Below are positions 27,880 through 36,475 of a stretch of DNA of 64,000 nucleotides, piece by piece. Positions within the stretch are counted from its first letter, which is position 1; every line of letters begins with the position of its first letter. The notes below the pieces were generated by a model, which did not search any database, was not told the origin of the DNA, and saw only the letters and a list, made by a program, of their open reading frames with translations. The stretch covers positions 1 to 64,000 of the forward strand of contig CADBNN010000040.1 of NCBI GenBank assembly GCA_902796075.1, given 5' to 3'. The stretch comes from Oscillospiraceae bacterium (lineage in GTDB: Bacteria > Bacillota > Clostridia > Oscillospirales > Acutalibacteraceae). Both the position numbers and the translations under genes were made by a program.

Positions 27880-29238
27880 ATGAAAGCCGCCAAACGTTTG
27901 GTGATTTTATTGCTGGCTGTATGCTTGCTTTTGGACGTATGGGTCGCCATGCGGGACAATCCGCTGTTTCGCAACGCGCCCACCGGCGACGTAACGGTGC
28001 TGGAGGTGCTGCCGTCTTCTTCAGCCGCCGTGACCGAAACCGTTCCCGCTTCATCTCAAGCCGCTTCATCCGCGGCGGAAAGCGAGGCCGAGCCCGCTTC
28101 TTCTCAGCCCGCCTCTTCTCAGGCAGCTTCTTCCCAAGCGGCTTCTTCCCAAGCGACTTCCTCTCAGGCGGCTTCTTCCCAAGCGGCTTCTTCCCAAGCG
28201 GCTTCTTCCGCGGCTTCGCAGGCCACCGCTTCTTCCAAACCTGCGTCCTCTCAGGCAACGGCGTCGCACGCGCCGGCCAAGCCCTCCAAACCGGCTAAAG
28301 AAACCAATCAAACCAAAATCGTCAACTACGTCACGCGGCCCACCTACGCTTCGGTGCAAAGTGAGATCGCCGCGCTGGCCGAAGCCTATCCCGACCTGAT
28401 CCGTGTGTCGTCCATCGGCACGTCGGTGCAGGGGCGGGACCTGACCATGCTCACCCTGGGCAACGGCCGGGCCGAAGCCTGCATCATTGCCGGCATCCAC
28501 GCCCGTGAAAGCGTGTCGGTCAGTTTTTTAATGCGCTGTGTGGAAGAATACGCCGCCGCGTATGTGTCCAAATCCGGCAAAATGGGCGGCTATAATATGC
28601 AGAATCTGCTGGACGTTTACACCTTATACATTGTGCCCCTTTCCAATCCGGACGGGTTGGAGATCGTAGGCGGCCGGGCCGAACCGGCGGTGCGGGTGGC
28701 CTATGAAAAAGATCAGGACATCAGCGATTACAAAGGCAACGCCAACGGCGTGAATCTGAACAAGAATTTCCCCCTGCTGTGGGATAAGATCGATACCAAA
28801 TGCAACAAACCCCACGCGGAAAAATATAAAGGCCCCGCCGCCGCTTCCGAGCCGGAGACCCAGGCGCTGATGGCCTTGTGCGAGGCCCACGATTTTATGT
28901 GGATGACTTCCATCCACGTGCGGGGCGACTGCGTGTACTGGTCAGATAAAACCAACCCTTCGGTGGGGCAGTCGGCCGTTATGGCCCAAAAGCTCAAAGA
29001 GCGGCTGGATTTTTATAAATGCCCCACGTCCGAAAAGGTGGAAGGCTACGGCGGCGGATTTGAAAACTGGTTCCGCCAGCAATACGACCGGCCGGGCCTT
29101 TGCCTGGAATTGATGCCGCTGGACTATTTTGTAACGCCGCTGAGCGACGAGACCCACAGCATTTTCAGCACCGCCACCCGGTGGGATCTGACCAAAAAAG
29201 CCATTCCGCTGCTGATGTATTTCGGCTTTATCTATTAA
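27880..29238 (+). CDS. Secreted/anchored M14 zinc carboxypeptidase with Ser/Ala-rich linker
   Basis: 452 residues. The N-terminal hydrophobic segment (about 7-24) is an uncleaved anchor or signal peptide. Residues 50-135 are low-complexity Ser/Ala/Gln/Pro. The M14 domain spans about 148-452, with zinc ligands in HARES (H207, E210) and SIHVRGD (H346) and the catalytic Glu in CLELMP (E410). The substrate-carboxylate Arg of the usual NRNF motif is Lys here (LNKNFP, K295), a conservative change. The domain resembles gamma-D-glutamyl-meso-diaminopimelate peptidase-type enzymes that trim peptidoglycan peptides; that specificity is inferred. It acts outside the membrane and is monocistronic. Its stop overlaps the convergent small gene by 4 bp. 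Confidence 0.88.
   Translation: MKAAKRLVILLLAVCLLLDVWVAMRDNPLFRNAPTGDVTVLEVLPSSSAAVTETVPASSQAASSAAESEAEPASSQPASSQAASSQAASSQATSSQAASSQAASSQAASSAASQATASSKPASSQATASHAPAKPSKPAKETNQTKIVNYVTRPTYASVQSEIAALAEAYPDLIRVSSIGTSVQGRDLTMLTLGNGRAEACIIAGIHARESVSVSFLMRCVEEYAAAYVSKSGKMGGYNMQNLLDVYTLYIVPLSNPDGLEIVGGRAEPAVRVAYEKDQDISDYKGNANGVNLNKNFPLLWDKIDTKCNKPHAEKYKGPAAASEPETQALMALCEAHDFMWMTSIHVRGDCVYWSDKTNPSVGQSAVMAQKLKERLDFYKCPTSEKVEGYGGGFENWFRQQYDRPGLCLELMPLDYFVTPLSDETHSIFSTATRWDLTKKAIPLLMYFGFIY
28093..28215 (+). repeat. Tandem pentapeptide-coding repeat (ASSQ-type)
   Basis: About eight 15-bp units encoding variants of AASSQ (residues 72-112 of the carboxypeptidase). Several units are identical (GCTTCTTCCCAAGCG), so copy number may vary by slippage. 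It probably forms a flexible, possibly glycosylated cell-wall-spanning linker. Confidence 0.9.
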
Positions 29239-29516
29239 AACAGCCACCAGCCCGCGGCCAACCCGGCCAGGGCGCCCAGTCCCCACCAAAGCAGGGCCGC
29301 CGGCCAGCGTTTGCGTTTGCGTCGCCGGGGCAGGGGAAGCGCTCCCCGGGGCGGCTGACCCAAACCGCCTATCCACTGGCGGGCTTCCCGCTGCAGGTGC
29401 TGGGGGTCGGCCCGGTATAATTCCGGCCGCACAAACAACAGCGCCCGGTCAAAATACCGGCTGTTGGGGTCGGGCACTTCGATTATGGTGTGGTTAACGC
29501 CTTTTATCACGGCCAT
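29235..29516 (-). CDS. Small C-terminally anchored membrane protein, unknown
   Basis: 93 residues from ATG 29516 (MAVIKGVNHTIIEVPDPNSR), with AAAGGA 4 bases upstream; a GTG one codon earlier is less well spaced. An N-terminal soluble part of about 55 residues (YFDRALLFVRPELY) resembles a small clostridial family of the type VKG....VIVV....FE.AI..VR. A very basic stretch (PRRRKRKRW) follows, then a C-terminal hydrophobic helix (WWGLGALAGLAAGWWLF), so the protein is probably tail-anchored with its body in the cytoplasm. Function unknown. It is divergent from nadD and convergent with the carboxypeptidase gene. Confidence 0.7.
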   Translation of the reverse strand: MAVIKGVNHTIIEVPDPNSRYFDRALLFVRPELYRADPQHLQREARQWIGGLGQPPRGALPLPRRRKRKRWPAALLWWGLGALAGLAAGWWLF

Positions 29517-29579
29517 CACGTCCTTTGCTTATTAGTGTTGGACAGTTGCCGACGGTTTAATCAAGGGAGGGATCGCTTT

Positions 29580-30173
29580 TTGTCGGTCATTTTATTCGGC
29601 GGCAGTTTCGATCCGTTTCACAACGGCCATTTGGCCATGGCCCAAGCGGCCAAAACGGCTTTTCCCGCCGCCCGGCTGGTGATCGTGCCGGCAGCTCGTT
29701 CACCCTTTAAAGGCCATTTGGCACCGGCGGGCAACACCCATCGGCTGGCCATGTGCCGGTTGGGCGCGCAAGCTTTGCAGGCCGAGGTGTCCGATTGGGA
29801 AATGCAGGCGGGCGGCCCCAGTTACACCGTGCGCACGGTACGCCGCTTTTTGCAGGCACAGCCGGATGAATACTGGTTTTTGTGCGGGGCGGATTCCTTT
29901 GTGACCCTGCCCATGTGGCGGGAATATGAGGCCCTGCTCGCCCTCACCGGTTTTTTGGTGGCCTGCCGTAACGATACCCCCGCCCTCCGTTTGCAAGCGG
30001 CGGCCGAACAGGTGCGCCAACAGGGCGGCCGGGTGCAGCTGCTTGCCATGCCGCCGGTGCCGGTTTCGTCCACCGCGGTGCGGGCCGCGGCCCGGGCGGG
30101 AGAGGACGTTTCTGCTTTTGTGCCGTCCCCCGTGGCGCGGTATATTCAGGAAAACAAGTTGTATCAGGAGTGA
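29580..30173 (+). CDS. nadD: Nicotinate-nucleotide adenylyltransferase
   Basis: 197 residues from a TTG start; GGGAGG at 29565-29570 is 9 bases upstream. The longer open frame from 29490 antedates the ribosome binding site and overlaps the divergent gene. Nucleotidyltransferase motif GGSFDPFHNGHL at the N-terminus; C-terminal PVSSTAVRAAARAG is the ISSTxVR phosphate-binding signature. NadD adenylates nicotinate mononucleotide to deamido-NAD in the cytoplasm. It is first in nadD-yqeK-LCP-rsfS-leuS, a common Firmicutes order. pncB at 51 kb acts one step earlier in the salvage route. Confidence 0.95.
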   Translation: MSVILFGGSFDPFHNGHLAMAQAAKTAFPAARLVIVPAARSPFKGHLAPAGNTHRLAMCRLGAQALQAEVSDWEMQAGGPSYTVRTVRRFLQAQPDEYWFLCGADSFVTLPMWREYEALLALTGFLVACRNDTPALRLQAAAEQVRQQGGRVQLLAMPPVPVSSTAVRAAARAGEDVSAFVPSPVARYIQENKLYQE

Positions 30174-30180
30174 ACCAAAC

Positions 30181-30780
30181 GTGTATCGGGAAGAATATGC
30201 AGCGTATGTAACGCTCATACAGCAGCGGCTTTCGGCCAAGCGGTTTGCGCATTCCATGAATGTGGCGAAGGAAGCGGTGCTGCTGGCGCGGCGTTGCGGC
30301 GCCGATGAAAAAAAAGCCTATTTGGCCGGCGTGCTGCACGATGTGATGAAGGAAGAATCCCCCCAGGTGCAAATGGCCGTTATGCGCCGCGCACCTGAGC
30401 CGTGGGACCCGGTCACCCTTTCGGCCCGGCCGCTGTGGCACGCCAAAGCCGGCGCGGTGTTTTGCCAACAGGAACTGGGCATAACCGACCGGGACGTGCT
30501 TAACGCCATTGCCTATCACACCACCGCACGGGCGAATATGTCACCATTGGAAATCGCCTTGTATTTAGCCGATTACATCGGTGAAGACCGGCATTATGAC
30601 GATGTGGATATTATGCGGGACAAAACCCGCCGATCGATACATGAGGGCATGCGCTACGCCCTGATCTATACCATAACCGACCTGGCCCGCCGGGGTAAAG
30701 CCATTCATGCCGATACCCTGGGCGCCTATAATCAGGTTGTGCTGAGCGAAAGAAAGGATGATTCGTGTGAACAAAAATAA
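30181..30780 (+). CDS. yqeK: YqeK family HD-domain hydrolase
   Basis: 199 residues from GTG 30181, with AGGAG at the nadD end about 10 bases upstream. The HD metal site is visible: H in KRFAHSMNVA, HD in GVLHDVMKEE, His in NAIAYHTTA and Asp in YLADYIGEDR. YqeK-type enzymes hydrolyse diadenosine tetraphosphate (Ap4A) symmetrically. It sits 7 bp after nadD, its normal partner, and overlaps the LCP start by 14 bp. A longer frame starting inside nadD is rejected. Confidence 0.92.
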   Translation: MYREEYAAYVTLIQQRLSAKRFAHSMNVAKEAVLLARRCGADEKKAYLAGVLHDVMKEESPQVQMAVMRRAPEPWDPVTLSARPLWHAKAGAVFCQQELGITDRDVLNAIAYHTTARANMSPLEIALYLADYIGEDRHYDDVDIMRDKTRRSIHEGMRYALIYTITDLARRGKAIHADTLGAYNQVVLSERKDDSCEQK

Positions 30781-31909
30781 AGCGCGGTCCGCTGCTTATA
30801 ACGAGCCGACGGTCAACGCGCAAAAACCGGTAAAACGCTATCGCAAAGGCGTGGTGGCGCTGGTGAACACGCTTCTGGCGCTGGTGCTGGTGGTGTGTTT
30901 GCTGGGCACCGGCGCGTGCGCGGCTCTGCTGTATTGGGATTTCAGCGATTCGGGCAACTCGGAAGCCGACCTGAGCGATATTGTGAAAAGCGAAAGTGAA
31001 GACGTGGTCTACTTTTTGGTGGCCGGCATGGATGAGGGCGAGACCCTGACCGATATTATGATGGTGGTATGCTATGACATCAAAGCCGGCAAGGCCAGCA
31101 TTTTACAGATCCCGCGGGATACCTTTATCGGCGTGGACGTGCCCACCGGCAAGATGAACGCCGTTTACGGCCGGGCGCCCCGGGAAGAAGGCCAAACCAA
31201 CATCAACGCAATGCTGCGCCGCATCAACGATTCCTTCGGCCTGCCGGTGGACCATTACATCACCGTGACCCTTTCGGCCTTCCGCGATATCGTAGACGCC
31301 GTGGGCGGGGTGGACGTGTATGTGCCTTCTACCATTCGCAACGCCTGGGACCAACAGCGCAATCATTACACCTTCAGTGAAGGTATGAATCATATGAACG
31401 GCAGCATGGCCGAAGCTTTTGTGCGTCACCGCAAAAGCTACGCCATGGGCGATTTGGGCCGGGTAAAGGCGCAGCGCAGTTTTTACGCCGCTTTTATTCA
31501 AAAATGTTTGAATATGAACTATGGCCAAATGGCCGCCGCGGCCACGTCCATTTATGACAAAGTGTCTACCGACATGAAACTGGTCGACATTCTGGCCTAT
31601 GCCAAGCAGGCCCAAAAACTGGGCGCCAAAAACGTGGAATTTTACGCCTTGCCCGGCCAGGGTGGCATGTTCCGTTTGCAAAACTGGGGCACGCTGTCTA
31701 ACTATTCCATCCACAAGCAGGAATATGCCGACATGCTCAATCAGTATTTTATGCCCTATGCCAAAACTCCCGTTAGTGCCGAAAGTTTGCGCATAGACGA
31801 ATTGCACACCACGTATTTTGAAAACTATATTGAAGACGCCACCATTTCCGAATATTTACCGGGCACAGAAGATGATGACGCCACCGAAAGCACCGAAAGC
31901 GAGGAATAA
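30767..31909 (+). CDS. LytR-CpsA-Psr (LCP) family cell-wall glycopolymer transferase
   Basis: 380 residues from GTG 30767; AGAAAGG is 9 bases upstream, whereas ATG 30758 directly abuts it. A basic cytoplasmic start and one membrane helix (about 21-48, LVNTLLALVLVVCLLGTGAC) precede an extracellular LCP domain. Visible elements are FLVAGMDEG, TDIMMVVCYD, LQIPRDTFIGV, MNAVYGRAP, DHYITVTLSAFRDIVDAVGGV, and FVRHRKSYAMGDLGRVKAQ with catalytic Arg residues. LCP proteins transfer undecaprenyl-linked polymers (teichoic acids, capsule) to peptidoglycan. The C-terminal tail is Thr/Glu/Asp-rich. The gene lies in the nadD-leuS operon. Confidence 0.92.
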   Translation: MNKNKARSAAYNEPTVNAQKPVKRYRKGVVALVNTLLALVLVVCLLGTGACAALLYWDFSDSGNSEADLSDIVKSESEDVVYFLVAGMDEGETLTDIMMVVCYDIKAGKASILQIPRDTFIGVDVPTGKMNAVYGRAPREEGQTNINAMLRRINDSFGLPVDHYITVTLSAFRDIVDAVGGVDVYVPSTIRNAWDQQRNHYTFSEGMNHMNGSMAEAFVRHRKSYAMGDLGRVKAQRSFYAAFIQKCLNMNYGQMAAAATSIYDKVSTDMKLVDILAYAKQAQKLGAKNVEFYALPGQGGMFRLQNWGTLSNYSIHKQEYADMLNQYFMPYAKTPVSAESLRIDELHTTYFENYIEDATISEYLPGTEDDDATESTESEE

Positions 31910-31910
31910 T

Positions 31911-32267
31911 ATGGAACCGATCGCCATTGCCAAACAAGCCGTGCAGGCGCTGGACAGCAAAAAAGCCCGGGATATCCGGGTGTTTGAAATCACGCCGCTT
32001 TCCACCCTGGGAGATTATCTGGTTATTGCCACCGGCACTTCTTCCACGCAGATCCGCGCCCTGGCGGACGAAGTGGAATTTCAACTCAAGCAGGCCGGTG
32101 TGGAACCTCACCACATTGAAGGGCGTGCCACCAACTGGTATTTGTTGGATTATCATAGCGTTATGGTCCACGTGTTCGGCCGGGACGCCCGGGAGTTTTA
32201 TAACCTGGAACGCCTGTGGGCAGATGCAGCCGAGGTGGACATTGCCGACTGGATCACCGAAGAATAG
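31911..32267 (+). CDS. rsfS: Ribosomal silencing factor RsfS
   Basis: 118 residues from ATG 31911, one base after the LCP stop. Family motifs: [52 protein letters not shown] and [10 protein letters not shown]. RsfS binds ribosomal protein L14 and blocks 50S-30S joining during starvation. Its position after yqeK and before leuS fits the conserved cluster. Confidence 0.95.
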   Translation: MEPIAIAKQAVQALDSKKARDIRVFEITPLSTLGDYLVIATGTSSTQIRALADEVEFQLKQAGVEPHHIEGRATNWYLLDYHSVMVHVFGRDAREFYNLERLWADAAEVDIADWITEE

Positions 32268-32284
32268 GAAAGGAAGTTATTACC

Positions 32285-34702
32285 TTGCAACCGTACGATA
32301 CCCAATCGATTGAGAAAAAATGGCAGCAGGCCTGGGAAGAGGCCGGCATTTTTCACGCCCAAAATGATTCAGACCGGGAGAAGTTCTACTGCCTGGTAGA
32401 ATTTCCCTATCCCTCCGGCCAGGGCCTGCACGTGGGGCATCCCCGTTCATACACCGCGCTGGACATTATCGCCCGCAAGCGGCGCATGCAGGGGTATAAT
32501 GTGCTGTATCCCATGGGATGGGACGCGTTTGGCCTGCCCACCGAAAACTATGCCATCAAAAACCATATCCATCCCGAAATCGTCACCCAAAACAACATTG
32601 CCCATTTTAAGGCGCAGCTGCAGGCGCTGGGTTTTTCCTTTGACTGGAGCCGTGAGATCAACACCACCGACCCCGACTATTACAAATGGACCCAGTGGAT
32701 CTTTTTGCAGTTGTTTAAAAAAGGCCTGGCCTATAAAAAGGAAATGTCGGTAAACTGGTGCACCTCCTGCAAATGCGTGCTGGCTAACGAAGAAGTGGTG
32801 GGCGGCGTGTGCGAACGGTGCGGCAGCGAAGTGGTACACAAGGTCAAAAGCCAGTGGATGCTGAAAATTACCGAATACGCCCAGCGGCTTATTGACGATT
32901 TGGACGAGGTAGACTACATCGAGCGGGTGAAAACCCAGCAAAAGAACTGGATCGGCCGTTCCACCGGCGCCCTCATCACCTTCCACACCAATGTGGATCA
33001 CGACGTAACGGTTTACACCACCCGGCCGGACACTTTGTTTGGCGCCACTTACATGGTGCTTTCGCCCGAATACGCGCCCATTGAAGACTGGAAACGGGAA
33101 GGCCTGATCCAAAACGTGCCGGCGGTGGAAGCTTATCAGCAGGAAGCCGCCCGCAAGTCAGACTTTGAACGCACCGAAATGGCCAAGGAAAAAACCGGCG
33201 TGCGGCTGGAAGGCGTTGCCGCTGTTAACCCCGTTACCGGCGAAAACATACCCGTTTTTATTTCCGATTACGTGTTGGTATCTTACGGTACCGGCGCCGT
33301 TATGGGCGTGCCCGCTCACGATTCCCGCGACTGGGAATTTGCCAAAAAGTTTGGGCTGCCCATTGTGGAAGTGGTGGCCGGCGGCAACGTGCAGGAAGCC
33401 GCGTTTACCGATGTGGAGACCGGCGTTATGGTCAATTCCGGCTTTATGACCGGCATGACGGTGGAACAGGCTAAAGAAGCCATTAAAGATTACATGACCG
33501 AAAAGGGTTTCGGCCAGCGCAAGGTCAATTACAAACTGCGCGACTGGGTGTTTTCCCGCCAGCGGTACTGGGGCGAGCCCATCCCCATCGTGCATTGTGA
33601 AAAATGCGGCTATGTGCCCGTGCCGGAAGATCAGCTGCCCTTAAAACTGCCCATGGTGGATTCTTACGAGCCCACCGATACCGGTGAATCCCCCTTGGCG
33701 GCTATCGACAGTTTTGTCAATACCACTTGCCCCCATTGCGGCGGCCCCGCCAAGCGTGAAACCGACACCATGCCCCAGTGGGCGGGTTCTTCTTGGTATT
33801 TCTTGCGGTATGCCGATCCCCATAACAACACGGCGCTGGCTTCCAAAGAAGCCCTGGCCTACTGGACGCCGGTAGACTGGTATAACGGCGGCATGGAACA
33901 CACCACCCTGCATTTGCTTTACAGCCGCTTTTGGCACAAGTTTTTGTATGATATCGGCGTGGTGCCCACCAAGGAACCCTATGCCCGGCGCACCAGCCAC
34001 GGCATGATTCTGGGCGAAAACGGCGAAAAAATGTCCAAATCCCGGGGCAACGTGGTCAATCCCGACGAAGTGGTGGCCCAATACGGCGCCGACACCATGC
34101 GTCTGTACGAAATGTTCATCGGCGATTTTGAAAAATCCGCACCCTGGTCCACCACCTCCATCAAAGGCTGCCGCCGGTTTGTAGACCGGGTATGGGCGCT
34201 GCAGGATCTGTTGAACGACGAAGCAGGGGAGACCCCCGCTTTGCAAAAGGCCCTGCACCGCACGGTGAAAAAGGTTACCGGCGATATTGAAGAAATGAAA
34301 TTCAACACCGCCATTGCCGCCATGATGGCCCTGCTCAACGAAATCGACAAAGTGGGCAGCCTGTCCAAAACCGATTATACCACCCTGCTGCGGCTGCTGT
34401 CGCCCTTTGCTCCCCACGTTACCGAAGAGCTGTGGGCGCTTATGGGCGGCGAAGGCTTCTGTTCGGTGGCCCCCTGGCCCACCTATAACGAAGCCCTGTG
34501 CGTGGATAACGAAATGGAGATCGCCGTGCAGGTGAACGGCAAAGTGCGGGCCCGCGTTACCCTGCCTGCCGACGCGGATCAGGCCGCCGCGCTGGCCGCC
34601 GCCAAGCAGGACGAAAAGATCGCCGCCGAACTGGCCGGCGCCACCGTGGTGAAAGAGATCTACGTAAAAGGCAAGCTGGTCAACCTGGTCGTTCGCAAGT
34701 AA
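32285..34702 (+). CDS. leuS: Leucyl-tRNA synthetase
   Basis: 805 residues from a TTG start with GGAAAGGAAG upstream; the open frame from 32216 overlaps rsfS and lacks similarity. The class I signature is HVGHPRSYT (HIGH-type), and the KMSKS loop is [15 protein letters not shown]. The large CP1 editing domain and the zinc module ([21 protein letters not shown]) are present. The C-terminal anticodon-binding and LeuRS-specific domains end in [17 protein letters not shown]. It charges tRNA-Leu in the cytoplasm. No T-box leader is present because the gene follows rsfS after 17 bases. Confidence 0.97.
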   Translation: MQPYDTQSIEKKWQQAWEEAGIFHAQNDSDREKFYCLVEFPYPSGQGLHVGHPRSYTALDIIARKRRMQGYNVLYPMGWDAFGLPTENYAIKNHIHPEIVTQNNIAHFKAQLQALGFSFDWSREINTTDPDYYKWTQWIFLQLFKKGLAYKKEMSVNWCTSCKCVLANEEVVGGVCERCGSEVVHKVKSQWMLKITEYAQRLIDDLDEVDYIERVKTQQKNWIGRSTGALITFHTNVDHDVTVYTTRPDTLFGATYMVLSPEYAPIEDWKREGLIQNVPAVEAYQQEAARKSDFERTEMAKEKTGVRLEGVAAVNPVTGENIPVFISDYVLVSYGTGAVMGVPAHDSRDWEFAKKFGLPIVEVVAGGNVQEAAFTDVETGVMVNSGFMTGMTVEQAKEAIKDYMTEKGFGQRKVNYKLRDWVFSRQRYWGEPIPIVHCEKCGYVPVPEDQLPLKLPMVDSYEPTDTGESPLAAIDSFVNTTCPHCGGPAKRETDTMPQWAGSSWYFLRYADPHNNTALASKEALAYWTPVDWYNGGMEHTTLHLLYSRFWHKFLYDIGVVPTKEPYARRTSHGMILGENGEKMSKSRGNVVNPDEVVAQYGADTMRLYEMFIGDFEKSAPWSTTSIKGCRRFVDRVWALQDLLNDEAGETPALQKALHRTVKKVTGDIEEMKFNTAIAAMMALLNEIDKVGSLSKTDYTTLLRLLSPFAPHVTEELWALMGGEGFCSVAPWPTYNEALCVDNEMEIAVQVNGKVRARVTLPADADQAAALAAAKQDEKIAAELAGATVVKEIYVKGKLVNLVVRK

Positions 34703-34738
34703 ATCTAAATTTTTCCGGCATATTTTTGCAAAAAACTA

Positions 34739-34768
34739 TTGACAAAGCGGCATGCCGTCTTGTATAAT
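34739..34768 (+). promoter_or_regulatory. Sigma-A promoter of rpsU
   Basis: Consensus TTGACA (34739-34744), an 18-bp spacer, consensus TATAAT (34763-34768). Confidence 0.88.
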
Positions 34769-34830
34769 GTGGTTTGCACATAACTGTGACTATACCCCTG
34801 CCATCGGGCGGAGGGAGGGACATATAAACC

Positions 34831-35007
34831 ATGAGCCAAGTAAAAATCAAGGAAAATGAATCCCTTGAAAATGCTCTGCGCCGTTTTAAACGCCAAACCC
34901 AGCGGGATGGCGTGATCCAAGAGGTCCGCAAACGGGAGCATTATGAAAAGCCTTCGGTCAAACGCAAGAAAAAATCCGAGGCCGCTCGCAAGCGCAAATT
35001 CAGATAA
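34831..35007 (+). CDS. rpsU: 30S ribosomal protein S21
   Basis: 58 residues: [20 protein letters not shown], then [20 protein letters not shown] and a Lys/Arg-rich tail ([15 protein letters not shown]). These are classic S21 features and length. GGAGGGAGG is about 11 bases upstream. S21 binds near the 3' end of 16S rRNA and helps mRNA initiation. It has its own strong promoter and a stem-loop terminator/attenuator before yqeG. Confidence 0.97.
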   Translation: MSQVKIKENESLENALRRFKRQTQRDGVIQEVRKREHYEKPSVKRKKKSEAARKRKFR

Positions 35008-35017
35008 CCACCCATCC

Positions 35018-35054
35018 AGGCGGCGCCCGTTATGAGCGCCGCCTGTGTTCTTTT
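35018..35054 (+). terminator. Terminator or attenuator after rpsU
   Basis: A 9-bp perfect GC stem (35018-35026 with 35036-35044), 9-base loop and T-rich GTGTTCTTTT. It overlaps the run-up to the yqeG ribosome binding site, so partial readthrough into yqeG is likely. Confidence 0.75.
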
Positions 35055-35070
35055 GCAGGAGGCATACGGC

Positions 35071-35574
35071 ATGGCGCTTTTTCGCCCCACGGTCATGCGT
35101 GAACGTCTAACCGATCTTACACCCGCCGACGTTTCGGCCCTGGGTGTGGATACCCTGTTGCTGGACGTGGACAATACTCTGGCTTTGCATCACGCGCCGA
35201 CGCCCTTGCCGGGCATTGCGCCCTGGCTGGAGGCCATGCAGGCGCAGGGGATAAGGCTGTTTATCGTTTCCAATGCCCGCGGCAGCCGGGTGGCGCCCTT
35301 TGCCGAAAGCGTTGGCCTGCCGTATTTTAGTTTGTGCCAAAAACCGCTGCCCTTCGGCGTTAACCGGGCGGTGCGCCGGCTGGGCGTACCCAAACGCCGG
35401 GTGCTGTTGTGCGGCGACCAGTTGTTTACCGATATGCTGGCCGGCCGTTTGGCGGGCGTTAAAACCCTGTTGGTCAATCCCGCCCGGCCGGAAGAAAAGT
35501 GGCATTTTCGCCTGCGCCGCCGGCTGGAACAGCCGCTGCTGCGCCGCTATCGCAGAAAGGAAAAACATTCATGA
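35071..35574 (+). CDS. yqeG: YqeG family HAD phosphatase
   Basis: 167 residues from ATG 35071; CAGGAGG is 8 bases upstream. The N-terminus PTVMRERLTDLTPADVSALG matches YqeG, followed by motif I LLLDVDNTLALH, motif II FIVSNARGS, Lys in CQKPLPFG and motif IV LLCGDQLFTDMLAGRLAG. Family members include phosphatidylglycerophosphate phosphatase-like HADs; the exact substrate is unproven. The stop overlaps the next ATG (ATGA), so translation is coupled. Confidence 0.9.
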   Translation: MALFRPTVMRERLTDLTPADVSALGVDTLLLDVDNTLALHHAPTPLPGIAPWLEAMQAQGIRLFIVSNARGSRVAPFAESVGLPYFSLCQKPLPFGVNRAVRRLGVPKRRVLLCGDQLFTDMLAGRLAGVKTLLVNPARPEEKWHFRLRRRLEQPLLRRYRRKEKHS

Positions 35575-36434
35575 ATTTGTCGTATCCCCGTTTCGGCCCG
35601 GCCGGCGCCGCCGAAAGCTTTGCCGCCATGGGTTATAAATCTACCTTGGAAATGCCCGCCTATCTGGCCGGCTTCGGGTTGGATTGGTTTGAATATCAAT
35701 GCGGCCGGGGCGTGGCCGTCAGTGAAGAAAAAGCCCGCCAGTTGGGGGCGGCGTTTGCCCGGCAGGGGATCGGGGTATCCCTCCACGCGCCCTATTATAT
35801 TTCGCTGGCTTCCAAAGAGCCGGAAAAGCGAGACAATTCGGTGCAGTATATTCTGCAGTCGGCCCGGGCGGTAGACTGGCTGGGCGGCGACCGCATTGTG
35901 GTGCATCCCGGCGGGTTGGGGGGCCTTTCCCGGGCGGACGCAACGGCCCTGGCCTGCGCCACCCTGCAAAAAGCCCTGCAATGTTTGGATGAAAACGGCT
36001 TGTCCCACGTTCATATTTGCCCCGAAACCATGGGCAAGATCAACCAACTGGGGGATCTGGACGAGGTGCTGACCTTTTGCGGGCTGGATGAACGCATGCT
36101 GCCCTGCGTGGATTTTGGCCATTTGAACGCCCGCACCCACGGCGGGCTGGCTCAAAAGGCCGACTTTGCCGCCGTGCTAAACGCCATAGAAAACAAACTG
36201 GGCAGCGAACGGCTGCGGTCTTTCCATATCCATTTTTCTAAAATCGAGTATACCGACGGGGGCGAAAAGCGCCACCTGACCTTTGCCGATACCGTGTATG
36301 GGCCCGATTTTGAGCCTCTTGCCGATCTGCTGGCCGCCAAGGGCCTGGCGCCGGCGGTGGTGTGCGAATCGGCCGGCACCCAAACGGAAGACGCCCAAAC
36401 CATGCAGCAAACCTATCGGGCCGCGCTGGCATAA
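35571..36434 (+). CDS. TIM-barrel protein of the endonuclease IV/xylose isomerase-like superfamily
   Basis: 287 residues, starting within the yqeG stop. Endonuclease IV-type features: GIGVSLHAPYYISLAS with the metal-binding HAPY, RIVVHPGG (His), HICPETMGK (Glu), CVDFGHLNART (Asp and His), FHIHFSKIEY (His) and VCESAGTQ (Glu). The zinc-ligand set of AP endonucleases is therefore largely present. It could be a DNA-repair AP endonuclease homologue or a related sugar-processing barrel; length near 285 fits Nfo. It probably shares a transcript with yqeG. Confidence 0.8.
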   Translation: MNLSYPRFGPAGAAESFAAMGYKSTLEMPAYLAGFGLDWFEYQCGRGVAVSEEKARQLGAAFARQGIGVSLHAPYYISLASKEPEKRDNSVQYILQSARAVDWLGGDRIVVHPGGLGGLSRADATALACATLQKALQCLDENGLSHVHICPETMGKINQLGDLDEVLTFCGLDERMLPCVDFGHLNARTHGGLAQKADFAAVLNAIENKLGSERLRSFHIHFSKIEYTDGGEKRHLTFADTVYGPDFEPLADLLAAKGLAPAVVCESAGTQTEDAQTMQQTYRAALA

Positions 36435-36475
36435 CAACCCGCCGGCCGGCATATGCTGACTGGGGAGGGATGACC

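Noticed and set aside
28093-28215. CRISPR-like direct repeats
   Set aside because: Units are 15 bp, in frame and encode a Ser/Ala linker, with no spacers.
32216-32284. Possible T-box leader for leuS
   Set aside because: Only 17 bases separate rsfS and leuS, and no T-box specifier or antiterminator sequence is present.
36429-36456. Sigma-E-like promoter before ylbJ (GCATAAC-13-CATATGCT)
   Set aside because: Only 5 of 7 and 6 of 8 matches with short spacing; not strong enough although ylbJ is sigma-E controlled in Bacillus.
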